64,000 nt of DNA from Corynebacterium sp. 74A (GCF_008930665.1 NZ_PQMG01000003.1:1-64000), one strand, 5' to 3'. Counted from the first letter of the stretch, positions 19,636 through 33,032 are shown. Numbers and translations: made by a program. Notes: generated by a model from the sequence alone, not told the origin.

Positions 19636-21843
19636 ATGCCCTTCGATCCTCACGATCCCACCCTCGGCATCCCCGACCACGACTTGCAGCGTCTGCGGTA
19701 TTGCCAGCACCACGACCCCCATGCTTTCTACGGCTGGCACGCCACCCCGAGCGGCGCGGTGATCCGCACCCGCCAGCCCGGCGCGGAGAAGGTGGAGATC
19801 CTCACTGCTGATGGCGGCACCCACGAGGCGGTGCACACCACGGATGGCATTTTCGCCATGCTGCTCGAGTCCTCGGAGCCGATTGACTATCGCCTGCGCG
19901 TCACGTGGCCGGGGATGGATCCGATCACTGTCGCTGATGGCTACCACTTCCTGCCCACGCTCGGCGAGACGGACCTGTACCTGATTGGTGAGGGCCGTCA
20001 TGAGCGGCTCTGGGAGGTGCTGGGCTCGCATGTGCGCACCATCGACACGGAGATGGGCCCGGTGGTCGGCACCTCCTTTGCGGTGTGGGCGCCGAACGCG
20101 ATCGGTGTCGCTGTGGTGGGAAGTTTCTCCGGGTGGAACCCGGCCCAGTATCCGATGCGTTCGCTCGGGTCCTCGGGTGTCTGGGAGGTGTTTATCCCCA
20201 ACGTCGGCGTGGGCGAGGTATATAAGTACGCCATCCAGACCAAGGAGGGCTACCGCCGCGATAAGGCCGATCCCATGGCTCGTCAGGCGGAGGTGCCTCC
20301 AGCGACGGGGTCGATCATCACCGAATCCACCTATGAGTGGAAAGACGATGCCTGGATCACCAAGCGGGCGCGCTCCAATGCTCAGACCGAGCCGATGAGC
20401 GTCTACGAGGTGCATCTCGGGTCGTGGAAGCAGGGGCGCACCTACGAGGATCTCGCCGTGGAGCTGGTGGACTATGTCGATCACATGGGCTACACCCACG
20501 TGGAGTTCCTGCCGGTGGCGGAGCACCCCTTCGGCGGCTCGTGGGGCTATCAGGTCTCGGGCTACTACGCACCAACGTCGCGCTGGGGCACCCCCGATCA
20601 ATTCCGTGCCCTCGTGGATGCCTTCCACGCCCGCGGTATCGGCGTGATCGTGGACTGGGTGCCGGCGCACTTCCCCAAGGATGAGTTCGCCCTCGCCCGC
20701 TTCGATGGCGAGGCTCTCTACGAGCACCCCGACTGGCGCCGCGGCGAGCAGCGAGATTGGGGCACCTATGTGTTCGACTTCGGCCGCACCGAGGTGCGCA
20801 ACTTCCTCGTCGCCAATGCGCTGTATTGGTGCAAGGAGTTCCACATTGACGGTCTGCGCGTGGACGCGGTGGCCTCCATGCTGTATCTGGATTACTCCCG
20901 CGATGAGGGCGAGTGGCTGCCCAACCAGTTCGGCGGCCGGGAAAACCTCGAGGCCAAGCAGCTGCTGCAGGAAGTCAACGCCACCGTGGCCAGCACCTTC
21001 CCCGGCGTGCTCACCATTGCGGAGGAGTCCACCTCCTGGCCGGGCGTAACCGCCCCGACCTACAACGACGGCCTCGGCTTCTCCCTGAAGTGGAACATGG
21101 GCTGGATGAATGACACCCTCGAGTACTTTGCGCAGGACCCAATCCATCGCAAGTACCACCACAACGAGATCACTTTCTCGATGGTCTACGCCTACTCGGA
21201 GCGCTACGTGCTGCCCATCTCCCACGACGAGGTGGTGCACGGCAAGGGCACCCTGTGGACCCGGATGCCGGGCGATCCCTGGAACAAGGCCGCCGGCGTA
21301 CGCACCCTGCTCGCCTACATGTGGGCGCACCCAGGCAAGAACCTGCTCTTCCAGGGCCAGGAGTTTGCCCAGGTGCAGGAGTGGAATGAAAACCGCTCCA
21401 TCGATTGGGGAAACATGGAGGGCTGGGAAGGCGAATACCATCGCGGCGTGCACCAGCTGGTGCGCGATCTCAACTCCAACTACAAGGAGCTACCGGCGCT
21501 CTATTCGCTCGATAGCGACCCCGCCGGTTTCCAGTGGGCCAAGTCCGACGACGCGGACAATAACATCCTCGCCTTCTACCGCACCGGCGACAAGGGCGAG
21601 AAGCTGCTCTGCGTATTCAACTTCGGTGGCTCCTCCCAGCAGGCCTATACCCTCGGCGTGCCGGAGGCCGGACGATGGTCGCTGCTCCTCAACACCGATG
21701 CCGGCGCCTATGAGGGCGCGGGCAACGATATCGGAAGCGGCTTCGATGCCACCGACAGCGCCTGGGATGGCTACCCCTACTCCACGACGCTGCACATCCC
21801 GGCGCTGTCCGCGCAGTGGTACCGGCTGGATAGCGAGCGCTAG
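19636..21843 (+). CDS. glgB: 1,4-alpha-glucan branching enzyme GlgB
   Basis: Introduces alpha-1,6 branches into glycogen. The 735 residues contain an N-terminal CBM48-like part, then the GH13 barrel with the nucleophile Asp in [12 protein letters not shown] and the Glu in [10 protein letters not shown], and [13 protein letters not shown]. Family members have the conserved GYYAPTSR seen at 20558-20581, so the word-1 core there (20564) may be coincidence. The 3' end meets the convergent thioredoxin-like gene, with stop codons overlapping. Confidence 0.96.
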   Translation: MPFDPHDPTLGIPDHDLQRLRYCQHHDPHAFYGWHATPSGAVIRTRQPGAEKVEILTADGGTHEAVHTTDGIFAMLLESSEPIDYRLRVTWPGMDPITVADGYHFLPTLGETDLYLIGEGRHERLWEVLGSHVRTIDTEMGPVVGTSFAVWAPNAIGVAVVGSFSGWNPAQYPMRSLGSSGVWEVFIPNVGVGEVYKYAIQTKEGYRRDKADPMARQAEVPPATGSIITESTYEWKDDAWITKRARSNAQTEPMSVYEVHLGSWKQGRTYEDLAVELVDYVDHMGYTHVEFLPVAEHPFGGSWGYQVSGYYAPTSRWGTPDQFRALVDAFHARGIGVIVDWVPAHFPKDEFALARFDGEALYEHPDWRRGEQRDWGTYVFDFGRTEVRNFLVANALYWCKEFHIDGLRVDAVASMLYLDYSRDEGEWLPNQFGGRENLEAKQLLQEVNATVASTFPGVLTIAEESTSWPGVTAPTYNDGLGFSLKWNMGWMNDTLEYFAQDPIHRKYHHNEITFSMVYAYSERYVLPISHDEVVHGKGTLWTRMPGDPWNKAAGVRTLLAYMWAHPGKNLLFQGQEFAQVQEWNENRSIDWGNMEGWEGEYHRGVHQLVRDLNSNYKELPALYSLDSDPAGFQWAKSDDADNNILAFYRTGDKGEKLLCVFNFGGSSQQAYTLGVPEAGRWSLLLNTDAGAYEGAGNDIGSGFDATDSAWDGYPYSTTLHIPALSAQWYRLDSER

Positions 21844-22745
21844 TACAGCGCCGAGGCCAGCTTGCCCCGCGCCGCCAACACGCGCGGGTCAGTGGTCTCG
21901 TACATGCCAAAAAGCTCGATGAGGCGGTCCTTGAGGGCCGCCTTTTCCTCACCCTCGGCCTGGGTGATCGCCGCGATGAGCCCGTCGAAGGCCTCCTCCA
22001 CACGCCCGTGCGCGATCAGTGCATCCGCTGCTGCGTAGTGCTTATCGACGGCACCCTGCGCCGCATCCCCCTCATCGTCCACGGCAGCCTCGCTTGCACG
22101 GGCACGCTGGATTACCTCGGCACGCTTAGACAGCTGCACCAGCTCCGGATCCTCCGGGCGTTCGGCCAGGGCCTCCTCGAGGATCGGCAGCGCCTGGTCG
22201 AGATCAGGCTCTGTGGCGTCAAGGAGACTACGCACCTGAGCGATACGCGGATCCTCCTCCGGCTCCTCGCCCGGCAATCCCTCGAGTTTGCCGGCGACAG
22301 CGCCCACCACGGCGGCGGTCCACTGCTGCAGCGCCTCCTCGGGCTGGCCGCCCTGAAAGTCGGTTATTGGTTGGCCTTGGGCGAGTGCCAGCACGGTCGG
22401 CAAGCCCTGCACGCCCAGCGCCTGGGCGAGCTGCGGGGTGCTATCGGCATCCAGATAGGCATAGATCCAGCTAATCTGCTCCTGCGTATTGGCGAGACGG
22501 CTCAACACGGTGTGCATCTCCGCGGACTCGGGCGAGCGCTGGGTACCGATATGCACCACCACCGGCACCTGCATGGAGCGCTCCAGCACCTCGGACTTAA
22601 TATTCTGCTCGGTGACATCCACCACCGGTGCCACGGTCTGTCCACCATCGCGGCTATGGGCGTTGCTCTTCGCCTCTGCGCGGGATTTCACCTCCCCCAG
22701 ATCAATAGCTCCAGCAACAAATCGTTCAGGTGCGTTCTCAGCCAT
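21840..22745 (-). CDS. Thioredoxin-fold / TPR protein lacking CXXC (YbbN-like)
   Basis: A 301-residue protein with an N-terminal thioredoxin fold (about residues 45-150) and C-terminal TPR-like helices, the layout of the co-chaperone YbbN/CnoX. Where thioredoxin has WCxxC, this reads [13 protein letters not shown]: no cysteine at all. A disulfide-exchange role is excluded; a holdase or scaffold role is likelier. It is 8 bases downstream of the UPF0045 gene. Word-1 cores at 22032 and 22227; the first is fused to a word-2 core. Confidence 0.8.
   Translation of the reverse strand: MAENAPERFVAGAIDLGEVKSRAEAKSNAHSRDGGQTVAPVVDVTEQNIKSEVLERSMQVPVVVHIGTQRSPESAEMHTVLSRLANTQEQISWIYAYLDADSTPQLAQALGVQGLPTVLALAQGQPITDFQGGQPEEALQQWTAAVVGAVAGKLEGLPGEEPEEDPRIAQVRSLLDATEPDLDQALPILEEALAERPEDPELVQLSKRAEVIQRARASEAAVDDEGDAAQGAVDKHYAAADALIAHGRVEEAFDGLIAAITQAEGEEKAALKDRLIELFGMYETTDPRVLAARGKLASALY
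22032..22049 (-). repeat. Word 1 and word 2 cores fused end to end
   Basis: The minus strand reads GTCGATAAGC directly followed by ACTACGCA. The fusion lies inside the thioredoxin-fold gene, coding DKHYAA. Confidence 0.8.
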
Positions 22746-22753
22746 GGTGCTCC

Positions 22754-23095
22754 TTAGTTCTGCGTAGTGTCGTCTACCGTGAGTTCGGCCGCATCCTCAC
22801 TCAGGTGCTTTTCTAGCGATGCTACTTTGCCCTTCAGCCGGTCGCTGTAGCCGGGCCGGATATCGGCCTTCAACACCAGCGACACCCGAGGACTCACCTC
22901 CATCACCGCCTCCGTGGCGCGCTTGACCACGTCCATCACCTCATCCCAGTCGCCCTCGACGAGGGTGAACATGGCATTGGTTTCACACGGCAGGCCGGAG
23001 GCACGCACAACGCGCACCGCCTCAGCAACAGCCTCGGACATCTCGGCGTCCGTCGTGGGAGTGACGGTAGGTGCTACAGAAAAGGCAATTAACAT
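22754..23095 (-). CDS. UPF0045 / MTH1187-like thiamine-binding protein
   Basis: A 113-residue small ferredoxin-like-fold protein. LIAFSVAPTV and the later TNAMFTLVEGDWDEVMDVVK are typical of the MTH1187/YkoF group, some members of which bind thiamine or hydroxymethylpyrimidine. The ATG at 23095 is chosen because AGGA lies 8 bases upstream; the longer frame to 23293 runs through the divergent promoter. The last codons (DDTTQN) are made by a word-1 core (22761-22768). Confidence 0.82.
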   Translation of the reverse strand: MLIAFSVAPTVTPTTDAEMSEAVAEAVRVVRASGLPCETNAMFTLVEGDWDEVMDVVKRATEAVMEVSPRVSLVLKADIRPGYSDRLKGKVASLEKHLSEDAAELTVDDTTQN

Positions 23096-23151
23096 GGCAC
23101 ACATCCTAGCTGTGCGTTTTCGGCCGCGCTGCAACCAGCAATGAGTGTGGT

Positions 23152-23175
23152 GGCAGCGGGCGGCGTCGATAAGCG
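23152..23175 (+). repeat. Word-2 copy in the UPF0045/epimerase spacer
   Basis: Ends CGGCGTCGATAAGCG, preceded by GGCAGCGG. It lies between the two divergent starts, about 57 bases from the UPF0045 ATG and 96 from the epimerase ATG. Confidence 0.8.
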
Positions 23176-23270
23176 ACACGCGCTCGTGTTGTGTCACAGT
23201 GTGGTTTCTCTCAGTTGTCACGGCCACCTTCTGCCCCACAGCCGCTGCTAAGTGGCTTAAAGTGGGGAGC

Positions 23271-23729
23271 ATGAGTAATGACATTTCTGGCATTGAGATT
23301 CCCCACGAGTACGTCGTCTGCTTGGACCACGTGGGTATCGCTGTTCCCGACTTCGACGCCGCCGTGGAGTTCTACCGCTCCGCATTCGGCTGGGTGAACC
23401 ACCACGACGAAGTCAATGAAGAACAGGGCGTGCACGAGGCCATGATCGGCCCGAAGAACATGTCCGCCACCGACGGCATGATTCAGCTCCTCGCCCCGCT
23501 GAACGAGCAGTCCACCATCGCGAAGTTCATCGATAAGAAGGGCCCCGGCCTGCAGCAGATGTGTCTGCGCACCAACAACATGGACGCCCTCTGCGAGCAC
23601 CTGCGCAACCAGGGCGTGCGCCTACTCTACGATGCACCGAAGCAGGGCACCGGCGGCGCCCGCATCAACTTCGTTCACCCGAAGGATGCCGGCGGCGTGC
23701 TTCTCGAGCTCACTGAGCCGGTGAAGTAA
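23271..23729 (+). CDS. mce: Methylmalonyl-CoA epimerase
   Basis: Interconverts (R)- and (S)-methylmalonyl-CoA, linking propionyl-CoA to succinyl-CoA. The 152 residues form two vicinal-oxygen-chelate halves; metal ligands are visible as the histidine of CLDHVGIAV (about residue 19) and the glutamate of LLELTEP near the end. The ATG at 23271 has GGGGAG directly upstream; the frame back to 23145 is promoter. A general glyoxalase cannot be fully excluded. Confidence 0.88.
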   Translation: MSNDISGIEIPHEYVVCLDHVGIAVPDFDAAVEFYRSAFGWVNHHDEVNEEQGVHEAMIGPKNMSATDGMIQLLAPLNEQSTIAKFIDKKGPGLQQMCLRTNNMDALCEHLRNQGVRLLYDAPKQGTGGARINFVHPKDAGGVLLELTEPVK

Positions 23730-23754
23730 CTCCCCCTCCCTTAAGGCGCGGCCC

Positions 23755-24048
23755 CTACCGCCGCGCCCAACATGCGCGGTGCCAATGACGACGATCAGCG
23801 GCACCGCGCATCGTGTCTTTAGGCCACGCCACAATGTGCGCCGTGCCCGCGTAGATCGGCCCCTGACAGCCTGGGCACACATAGTCCTTCACCGCGGATG
23901 GCCCGCCCATCTCGCGCACATAATAATCCCGACCGAAGCTATAGCTCGGCCCCTCCTCCACTCGGGTCCCCCAATAACCGCTGCCATCGCGCGGCAACGG
24001 CCGCCGGGCATAGCGGCCCGTGGTGTTTCTGCGATTCCTCCGCGGCAC
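23755..24048 (-). CDS. Conserved small zinc-ribbon-like protein
   Basis: A 97-residue basic protein. The C-terminal half holds VCPGCQGPIYAGTAH and RRHWHRACW, a likely C-x2-C...H-x3-C metal site. The N-terminal half is rich in Arg, Gly and Tyr and probably disordered. Similar proteins sit near nucS in other corynebacteria as far as I recall. The function is unknown. Confidence 0.7.
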   Translation of the reverse strand: MPRRNRRNTTGRYARRPLPRDGSGYWGTRVEEGPSYSFGRDYYVREMGGPSAVKDYVCPGCQGPIYAGTAHIVAWPKDTMRGAADRRHWHRACWARR

Positions 24049-24088
24049 GACACTTACCTCCCGTGTATCTGCGGTTGATCCACTGCCA

Positions 24089-24127
24089 CTCTGCTGCGTA
24101 GTAGCACCGCCGCTTATCGACGCCGCC
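24089..24127 (-). repeat. Composite of word 2 and word 1
   Basis: On the minus strand, word 2 (GGCGGCGTCGATAAGCG, 24127-24111) is followed 5 bases later by a full word 1 (GCTACTACGCAGCAGAG, 24105-24089). It fills most of the nucS/zinc-ribbon gene spacer, starting 19 bases after the nucS stop. The order is the reverse of the composite at 19371. Confidence 0.85.
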
Positions 24128-24145
24128 TACCCGCCTTTTCCCTGC

Positions 24146-24838
24146 TCAGAACAAGCGCAGCTCGTCGGATTCGAGCCCGCGCAGCTCGTTATAGTCGAGG
24201 ACTACGCAGGAGAACCCGCGATCTTCGGCAAGGGTGCGTGCCTGGGGTTTGATCTTCTGGGCGGCAAAGATGCCTCGTACCGGTTTCAGCAGCTCGTCGC
24301 GGTTAAGTAGTTCCACGTAGCGGGTGAGCTGTTCCACGCCATCGATTTCCCCGCGCCGCTTGATCTCGACCGCGACGGTCTGGCCTTTTTCGTCGCGGCA
24401 AAGAATATCCACCGGCCCGATCGCGGTGAAATACTCGCGGCGAATGAGGGTATAGCCAGGCCCCAAGGTGGTGATGTGTTCGGCCAAGAGCTCCTGCAGG
24501 TGCTGCTCCACCCCGTCTTTTTCCAAGCCTGGGTCCTCGCCGAGGTCGTATTCCAATTCGGAGTGAATGGCCTCGACTGTGATGCGTAGTTGCTCACCTT
24601 TGGAGTTTTCCACCACCCACAGCCGCACCCCAGCCTCGGCCTTGTCGGCATCGTCGATGGCCTGTTCGGTGAGCGTGCAGGGAGGTGTCATCCAGTTCAG
24701 CGGCTTATAGGCGCGGTCATCGGCGTGGATGGACACGGAGCCGTCGGCTTTGATCATCAACAGCCGGTCGGCGGTGGGAAGATGGGCCTCGAGCCGACCC
24801 ACATAATCAACGGAACAACGAGCAATCACAAGACGCAT
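24146..24838 (-). CDS. nucS: Mismatch endonuclease NucS/EndoMS
   Basis: Cuts both strands at mismatches; known as the main mismatch repair nuclease in actinobacteria without MutS/MutL. The 230 residues have an N-terminal DNA-binding half and a C-terminal PD-(D/E)xK nuclease with GPVDILCRD and [17 protein letters not shown] (about residues 131-160). The very end, ELRLF, fits the C-terminal clamp-binding tail known for this family. Word-1 cores at 24201 and 24583. Confidence 0.95.
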   Translation of the reverse strand: MRLVIARCSVDYVGRLEAHLPTADRLLMIKADGSVSIHADDRAYKPLNWMTPPCTLTEQAIDDADKAEAGVRLWVVENSKGEQLRITVEAIHSELEYDLGEDPGLEKDGVEQHLQELLAEHITTLGPGYTLIRREYFTAIGPVDILCRDEKGQTVAVEIKRRGEIDGVEQLTRYVELLNRDELLKPVRGIFAAQKIKPQARTLAEDRGFSCVVLDYNELRGLESDELRLF

Positions 24839-24877
24839 TCTGACTACATTAACAGAGTCAGCGATGGGGCCAGAGCG

Positions 24878-25348
24878 CTATTGATGCCCCTGGCTTTCGC
24901 GAAAATACGAGCGTGCGGCCCGCAGATTGGTGCGCACGCGCTGCCGTGACGGCGCCGCTTCGATCCAGGCGGTCAGCGCCATCTCGCCGTGCGCGTCCAA
25001 GGCTACTTCGTAGTGCTGGCCGGCGATATCCAGCTCGAGGATGGAGAGGTTCGGCTCCATAAAAGAAGCCTCCCCCGTGGTGATCCGGCGCCGGGATACC
25101 ACCTGGGTATCGGACCGACTGAACACCATATTCGGGGAAGGCAAAAGGGAGCGCACCTTGTAGTAATAGAGCACCATGCCGCGATAGCGGAGCATTCCGT
25201 GACGCCAGCCATGCACTCCTTCGGCGGGCAGCCGCCGCATAATCACGGGGGTGCCCTGGGATCGCAGCGTAAAAAATCGCCACAGAACGAGGAGGGCCGC
25301 CACTCCGGCTGCCGCAATAATCAGACTGGCGATCACTCGCACTTCCAT
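24878..25348 (-). CDS. DUF2550 membrane-anchored protein
   Basis: A 156-residue protein with one N-terminal membrane helix (VIASLIIAAAGVAALLVLW) and a soluble domain. Such genes lie next to the ATP synthase operon in corynebacteria and mycobacteria. The ATG at 25348 follows GGGAG at 7 bases; the extension to 25369 is unlikely. The function is unknown. Confidence 0.78.
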   Translation of the reverse strand: MEVRVIASLIIAAAGVAALLVLWRFFTLRSQGTPVIMRRLPAEGVHGWRHGMLRYRGMVLYYYKVRSLLPSPNMVFSRSDTQVVSRRRITTGEASFMEPNLSILELDIAGQHYEVALDAHGEMALTAWIEAAPSRQRVRTNLRAARSYFRESQGHQ

Positions 25349-25446
25349 TGCCACTCTCCCGCCGCGCATCAGGTACTCAGAGACTCGGAAATTATTCCCA
25401 GTCTACATCCATTGCAGATCATCTTCTTCATTATTACCTCTACCTG

Positions 25447-25467
25447 CGCTTTTCGACGCCATCTCGC
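25447..25467 (-). repeat. Word-2 variant
   Basis: The minus strand reads GCGAGATGGCGTCGAAAAGC plus G, two changes from consensus. It lies in the spacer between atpC and the DUF2550 gene. Confidence 0.6.
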
Positions 25468-25547
25468 TGGCATCTCCTCTGATGTCTGCTGAGAGACGCT
25501 GAGTGTGGCACGAGAGGCGCTTTAGCGAGATCCGTAGAGCACGAGAA

Positions 25548-25580
25548 AAAGGCGCCATCCCTGTCTGGGATAGCGCCTTT
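25548..25580 (-). terminator. Terminator of the ATP synthase operon
   Basis: The arms AAAGGCGC and GCGCCTTT, extended after one mismatch by five more pairs around the loop TGTCT. On the minus strand a T-run follows, so it is an intrinsic terminator 28 bases after atpC. Confidence 0.9.
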
Positions 25581-25607
25581 GTTCAGTAGCGTGTCAGCCT
25601 TGGGGCT

Positions 25608-25976
25608 TTAGCCCGCGTGGCGACGAACTGCCTTCAGCTCGGCTTCTGCCCGAGCCTTCTCCACAGCGTCGCCCGAGGCCAATGCGGACTCAGCGGCGGA
25701 AGAATCCACCTCGTCGGCCCACGTTGCATAGTCGGCCAGCACGGTGACCTTCTCCGGGGTGACGGAGAGGAAGCCGCCCTGGCAGGCGGCGACCTTCTTC
25801 TGGCCGTCTGTCGCGGTCAGAGTCACCACGCCGTTTTCGACGAGCTGAGCGAGCATAGGCTCGTGCCCTGGCAACACGCCGATTTCACCTTCGATGGTCT
25901 GCGCGGTGACGATGGTGGCCCGACCGGACCACAGCACGCGTTCCACGGAGACCAGTTCTGCGGCGATGTCAGCCAT
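25608..25976 (-). CDS. atpC: ATP synthase epsilon subunit
   Basis: The 122-residue central-stalk subunit that couples and restrains F1. The N-terminal beta-sandwich shows [17 protein letters not shown] (about residues 31-47); the C-terminal helices are shorter than in E. coli, as usual for actinobacteria. Last gene of the operon, 10 bases after atpD. Confidence 0.96.
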   Translation of the reverse strand: MADIAAELVSVERVLWSGRATIVTAQTIEGEIGVLPGHEPMLAQLVENGVVTLTATDGQKKVAACQGGFLSVTPEKVTVLADYATWADEVDSSAAESALASGDAVEKARAEAELKAVRRHAG

Positions 25977-25986
25977 AGCTTAGCCC

Positions 25987-27435
<1,449 letters not shown>

Positions 27436-28413
27436 TTAGTCACTTTCTCCGCTTTCGGCGAGCGCTCCCGCGCCACCGACGATCTCTGTGATTTCCTGCG
27501 TAATTTGAGCCTGTCGAGCCTGGTTGGCAACGCGGGAGAGGTCATTGACCAGCTCGGTTGCATTGTCCGTAGCGGACTTCATGGCGGTGCGGCGGGAAGC
27601 GGATTCTGCCGCAGCGGCCTCCAGGAACAGGGCGTACACGGTGCGCGAGACATACTTTGGCAAAAGCTCTGCCAGAAGAGTGTCTGCGTCGGGCTCGAAA
27701 AGGTAGTCCGCTGCAACACCCTGGTGTTGAGTCAGGATGGAGTCCTCGGAGTCGAACTCCTCAGTTTCCAGAACCGGCTCGATGGGCAGCACCTGCTGCA
27801 CAGCGGCGGTCTGGGTCAGCATCGACTCAAACTTGGTGTAGACAACGTGGACCTGGTCGAAGCCCTGAACGCCCTCGCCCCCATCGCTCTTCAAGCCCTC
27901 ACGGGGCTTGGTGTAGCCCTCGGAGCTGGCTAGGAAGCCATCGATCAGGTGACGACGCACGTCGTGCGTTTCTTTCCATGACGGGTCTTGCGAGAAACCA
28001 GTCCACGCACCCGCAAATTCTTCGCCTCGGAAACTGTAGTAGCCAACACCCTTGTTACCGGTGACATAGCGCACCGTTTCGTAACCGCGATCCTCCAGCA
28101 TGCGCGTCAGCTCCGCTGCCTTCTTGAACACGTTGTGGTTGTAGCCACCGGCCATTCCTCGGTCACTCGAAACCACCAACACGGCGGCACGCTTGCCATT
28201 TTCACGCTCGTGCAGCATCGGATGATCCAGGGAGCTGGCGGATGCCAGCTTGTTGATCACACGGTGCAACTCGACCGCATACGGCTGCGAGGCCTCAACC
28301 CGTGCTTGGGCCTTGGTGATTCGCGAGGTGGCGATCATTTCTTGAGCTTTAGTGATCTTCTTAGTGGAGTTCACTGACCTGATGCGGTCGCGAAGCTCGC
28401 GAAGATTAGCCAT
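27436..28413 (-). CDS. atpG: ATP synthase gamma subunit
   Basis: The rotating shaft of F1, 325 residues. Both terminal coiled-coil helices are clear (LRELRDRIRSVNSTKKITKA at the start; NDLSRVANQARQAQITQEI at the end). It is slightly longer than in E. coli, as in other actinobacteria. Confidence 0.97.
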   Translation of the reverse strand: MANLRELRDRIRSVNSTKKITKAQEMIATSRITKAQARVEASQPYAVELHRVINKLASASSLDHPMLHERENGKRAAVLVVSSDRGMAGGYNHNVFKKAAELTRMLEDRGYETVRYVTGNKGVGYYSFRGEEFAGAWTGFSQDPSWKETHDVRRHLIDGFLASSEGYTKPREGLKSDGGEGVQGFDQVHVVYTKFESMLTQTAAVQQVLPIEPVLETEEFDSEDSILTQHQGVAADYLFEPDADTLLAELLPKYVSRTVYALFLEAAAAESASRRTAMKSATDNATELVNDLSRVANQARQAQITQEITEIVGGAGALAESGESD

Positions 28414-28464
28414 GAATCATCGCCTCCCTTCTTTTCCTTGGACGGTCATTGTGTGCATCACTGC

Positions 28465-30108
<1,644 letters not shown>

Positions 30109-30197
30109 GTTCTTCCTGCTCTCGGTTGTTTCGTCCAGCATGTTGTCCAAAAATGTAGTCGTGTCAGTGCGTAGTGCCTGTGACCCGCGATGCGGGT

Positions 30198-31016
30198 TTA
30201 GGCGAATGCGCGGCGCATTCTTTCGATCTTGCCCTTGGTAGAGCCGTCGATCACTTCATCACCGACGCGGATGATCACTCCACCGAGGAGGCTGGTATCA
30301 ACCTCGGTATGGACGTTCATCGCACGACCGTAAATACGTCCCAGTTTGTCCGCTAGTGCCTGCTCCTGCGTGGAGTTGAGCTCTGATGCAGCAACGACAT
30401 GGGCAACTGAGCGGCCAGAGACCTCTGCAGCGGAGTCAACGAGAGAAGCCAGATCATCGATCGGGTTCTTCTCTGGGCGACCAACGGCTTGCAATGCAAG
30501 CGCCTCGGTCACCGCGGTGACCTTGCCGTAGAGAACCTTGGCAAACAGCTCACGCTTCCGAGATGCAGGTTGGGTCCGGTCGCTGAGAAGATGAGTCAGT
30601 TCGGGCTCATCTTCCAGGATGCGGCTCAGTCGGAAGAGCTCGCCTTCCACCTGCTTCAGCTGACCCTGCTCCTGTGCGGAGCGGAACAGGAAGCGTCGTC
30701 CAACCTCAACAAGTCCGGTGCGCATTTCGCGCGGGTTGGACCAGTTGAGCTTCACAATGTCGCACAGCACGCCAAGGGCGGTCTCAGAGACCTTGCCCCC
30801 AAACACCGTCTTCATCAGGCCGGCGCGAGCGTCGGCCGGAGCGGCTGTATCGGCTGCTGCCACACGCAGGCCGCGGTCAACATCCAGGGCATCGACGATG
30901 TCGAACAACTCGGTGCCCGTCTGAGCGGCAACTGCTACTGCGTTATCGGAGCTGTTGGCCACGCGGTCAACATATCCGAACGCTTGGTTTAGCGCCTCGC
31001 GGCTCGCTGCGTGCAT
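30198..31016 (-). CDS. atpH: ATP synthase delta subunit
   Basis: Links F1 to the peripheral stalk; 272 residues, longer than the E. coli protein but normal for actinobacteria. I start at the ATG at 31016 (MHAASREAL), with AGGA about 11 bases upstream; a GTG at 31025 overlaps the atpF stop (GTGA) and is an alternative. A word-1 core (30168) lies in the spacer to atpA. Confidence 0.95.
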   Translation of the reverse strand: MHAASREALNQAFGYVDRVANSSDNAVAVAAQTGTELFDIVDALDVDRGLRVAAADTAAPADARAGLMKTVFGGKVSETALGVLCDIVKLNWSNPREMRTGLVEVGRRFLFRSAQEQGQLKQVEGELFRLSRILEDEPELTHLLSDRTQPASRKRELFAKVLYGKVTAVTEALALQAVGRPEKNPIDDLASLVDSAAEVSGRSVAHVVAASELNSTQEQALADKLGRIYGRAMNVHTEVDTSLLGGVIIRVGDEVIDGSTKGKIERMRRAFA

Positions 31017-31021
31017 ATCGC

Positions 31022-31591
31022 TCACTTTCCTGCCGGAGCCACGCTGTCGAGCGAGGACAAGAAGTTATCGATCGTGCCAGAACGCTTGACGTTATCGGAG
31101 AGTTGCTCCCCGAGCAAACGCTCAGCAAGGTTGATCGAGTTCTGTCCCATCTCGGAACGCAGTTCAGAAACAACCTGCTCGCGCTGGGCAAGAAGCTGCT
31201 TCTCTCCGGACTCAATAATGCGGTTGCTCTCTTCGGTGGCCTCGGCCTTCATCTCGTCCACGATCTTCTTGCCCTTTTCGCGGGCTTCTTCGCGGATCTG
31301 CTGTGCTTCGGCGCGGGCCTCAGAAAGCTGCGCGTTGTACTTTTCCAGCGCGGCCTTTGCCTCAGCCTGTGCGGCCTCGGCGCGTTGAATGCCGCCCTTG
31401 ATCCGGTCCTCACGCTCGGCCAGGACCTCTTGGAACTTCGGAAGTACGAACTTCCAGAAGAGGAACAGGATTACGATGAGCGAAACAAAGGACCAGACGA
31501 GGTCGTAGTTAGCAGGCAACAGCACGGAGAAGTGTCCCTCCATGGGCAACTCCTCCTCACCGGCTGCTAAGTAGGTATAGACGTTCGTCAT
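31022..31591 (-). CDS. atpF: ATP synthase subunit b
   Basis: Peripheral stalk of Fo, 189 residues: one membrane helix ([19 protein letters not shown], about residues 34-52), then a long charged coiled coil (about residues 55-160). It overlaps or abuts atpH. Confidence 0.95.
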   Translation of the reverse strand: MTNVYTYLAAGEEELPMEGHFSVLLPANYDLVWSFVSLIVILFLFWKFVLPKFQEVLAEREDRIKGGIQRAEAAQAEAKAALEKYNAQLSEARAEAQQIREEAREKGKKIVDEMKAEATEESNRIIESGEKQLLAQREQVVSELRSEMGQNSINLAERLLGEQLSDNVKRSGTIDNFLSSLDSVAPAGK

Positions 31592-31621
31592 GAGTCTTTA
31601 GTGCTTTCGTGTCTGTTCGTC

Positions 31622-31897
<276 letters not shown>

Positions 31898-31947
31898 TTA
31901 ACTGAGCCTGGAATTGTGTGGTTTTTTGGTCCGCTGAAATCAGCGGG

Positions 31948-32724
31948 TCAGTGTTCGTCTGCGTGCAGAGAGAGTTCGATATACACGGCCGACAGCAGGG
32001 CGAAGATATACGCCTGCAGGAAAATGACCAGCATCTCGAACAGAGTAAATGCAATCGCTGCGAATAGGGTCACTGCGGACAGCGCGGTCCAGCCATTCAT
32101 CTGCCAGAAGAAGAAGTTGGTGGCAGAAAACAGCAGCACCAAGATGATGTGACCGGCCAACATGTTGGCCATAAGACGCAGAGTGAGGGTTGCGGGGCGC
32201 AGCACGAAGGTGGAGAAGAACTCCAGCGGGATCACCAAGAAGTGCAGCAGCCATGGGAGATTAGGAATCACCACAGAGGACTTGACGTACTTGAAGAATC
32301 CGTAGCGCTTAGCACCCGCATAGACGAAGGCGATGTATCCGAGAATTGCCAAGACCAGCGGCATGCCGATTCTGGCGTTCGGGGATACGTTGAGGCCAGG
32401 AATGATCGAGGGGATATTCATAGCCAGAACAAGGAAGAAGATGGTGGCAATGACCGGTAAGAACCGGCGGCCCTCCTTCTTGCCCAAGATATCTTCCGAA
32501 ATGTGAATACGAACGAAGTCAAGGAGCATCTCGGCTACGTTCTGGAGGCCACGCGGAACAACCTTCGGGTTGCGCATAGCCACGAGGAAGAAGATCGCCA
32601 ACAGCACCGCCATAAGCAGGCGGACGAACATCAGACGGTCGATTGCGAACCAAGTATCGTCGAACCAAATTGGACCCGGGGAAAATTCGTGTTCCAGAGA
32701 GGGCGGATGGAACTCACCCTTCAT
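31948..32724 (-). CDS. atpB: ATP synthase subunit a
   Basis: The stator proton channel, 258 residues with several membrane helices. The essential arginine is in LTLRLMANMLAGH (about residue 173). The ATG at 32724 (MKGEFHPP) fits the family; the upstream frame to 32841 is not conserved-looking. No good Shine-Dalgarno is seen. First gene of the structural operon. Confidence 0.95.
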   Translation of the reverse strand: MKGEFHPPSLEHEFSPGPIWFDDTWFAIDRLMFVRLLMAVLLAIFFLVAMRNPKVVPRGLQNVAEMLLDFVRIHISEDILGKKEGRRFLPVIATIFFLVLAMNIPSIIPGLNVSPNARIGMPLVLAILGYIAFVYAGAKRYGFFKYVKSSVVIPNLPWLLHFLVIPLEFFSTFVLRPATLTLRLMANMLAGHIILVLLFSATNFFFWQMNGWTALSAVTLFAAIAFTLFEMLVIFLQAYIFALLSAVYIELSLHADEH

Positions 32725-32964
32725 GGACAGTGTTGTAACGCTCAGCGTTCTCTCCCGTGTTCGGGCCGAAACGCCCTGTACAGAGCAGCTTCGGTGCGAT
32801 GGACGTCTGATTTTCTTTGGCCGTACCGGACTCCGTCGCACATCTCGTGACGGCCAATTGTGGACAGCGCATGAGAGCGTTTGCCCGTCGATAAGATTAT
32901 CAGGCTTGTCTCAAGTTCACCCGAAAGATGAAACGGCCTTGCCCACCCCTCGCCCAGACACAAG

Positions 32965-32984
32965 AAAAACCCGCGCGTAGCGGG
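32965..32984 (-). terminator. Intrinsic-terminator-like hairpin upstream of atpB
   Basis: CCCGC-TACGC-GCGGG on the minus strand, followed by TTTTT. It may end transcription from the atpI-like gene or act as an attenuator of the atp operon. Confidence 0.6.
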
Positions 32985-33011
32985 CATTTTTCCCCTCTTG
33001 TAAGCTGTCTC

Positions 33012-33032
33012 ACAGGGGCTTTTCGCCCCTGT
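33012..33032. other. Stem-loop, 8-bp perfect stem
   Basis: ACAGGGGC and GCCCCTGT around a TTTTC loop, 28 bases from the neighbouring hairpin. No T-run follows. Confidence 0.55.

Noticed and set aside
20564..20571. Word-1 core in glgB as evidence of deliberate placement
   Set aside because: GYYAPTSR is conserved in branching enzymes in general, so the core here follows from the protein. The atpD copy (26314) has the same caveat.
19384..21453. A 689-codon open frame on the minus strand
   Set aside because: It lies antisense to glgB, which has every family motif. The frame stays open only because of high G+C codon bias.
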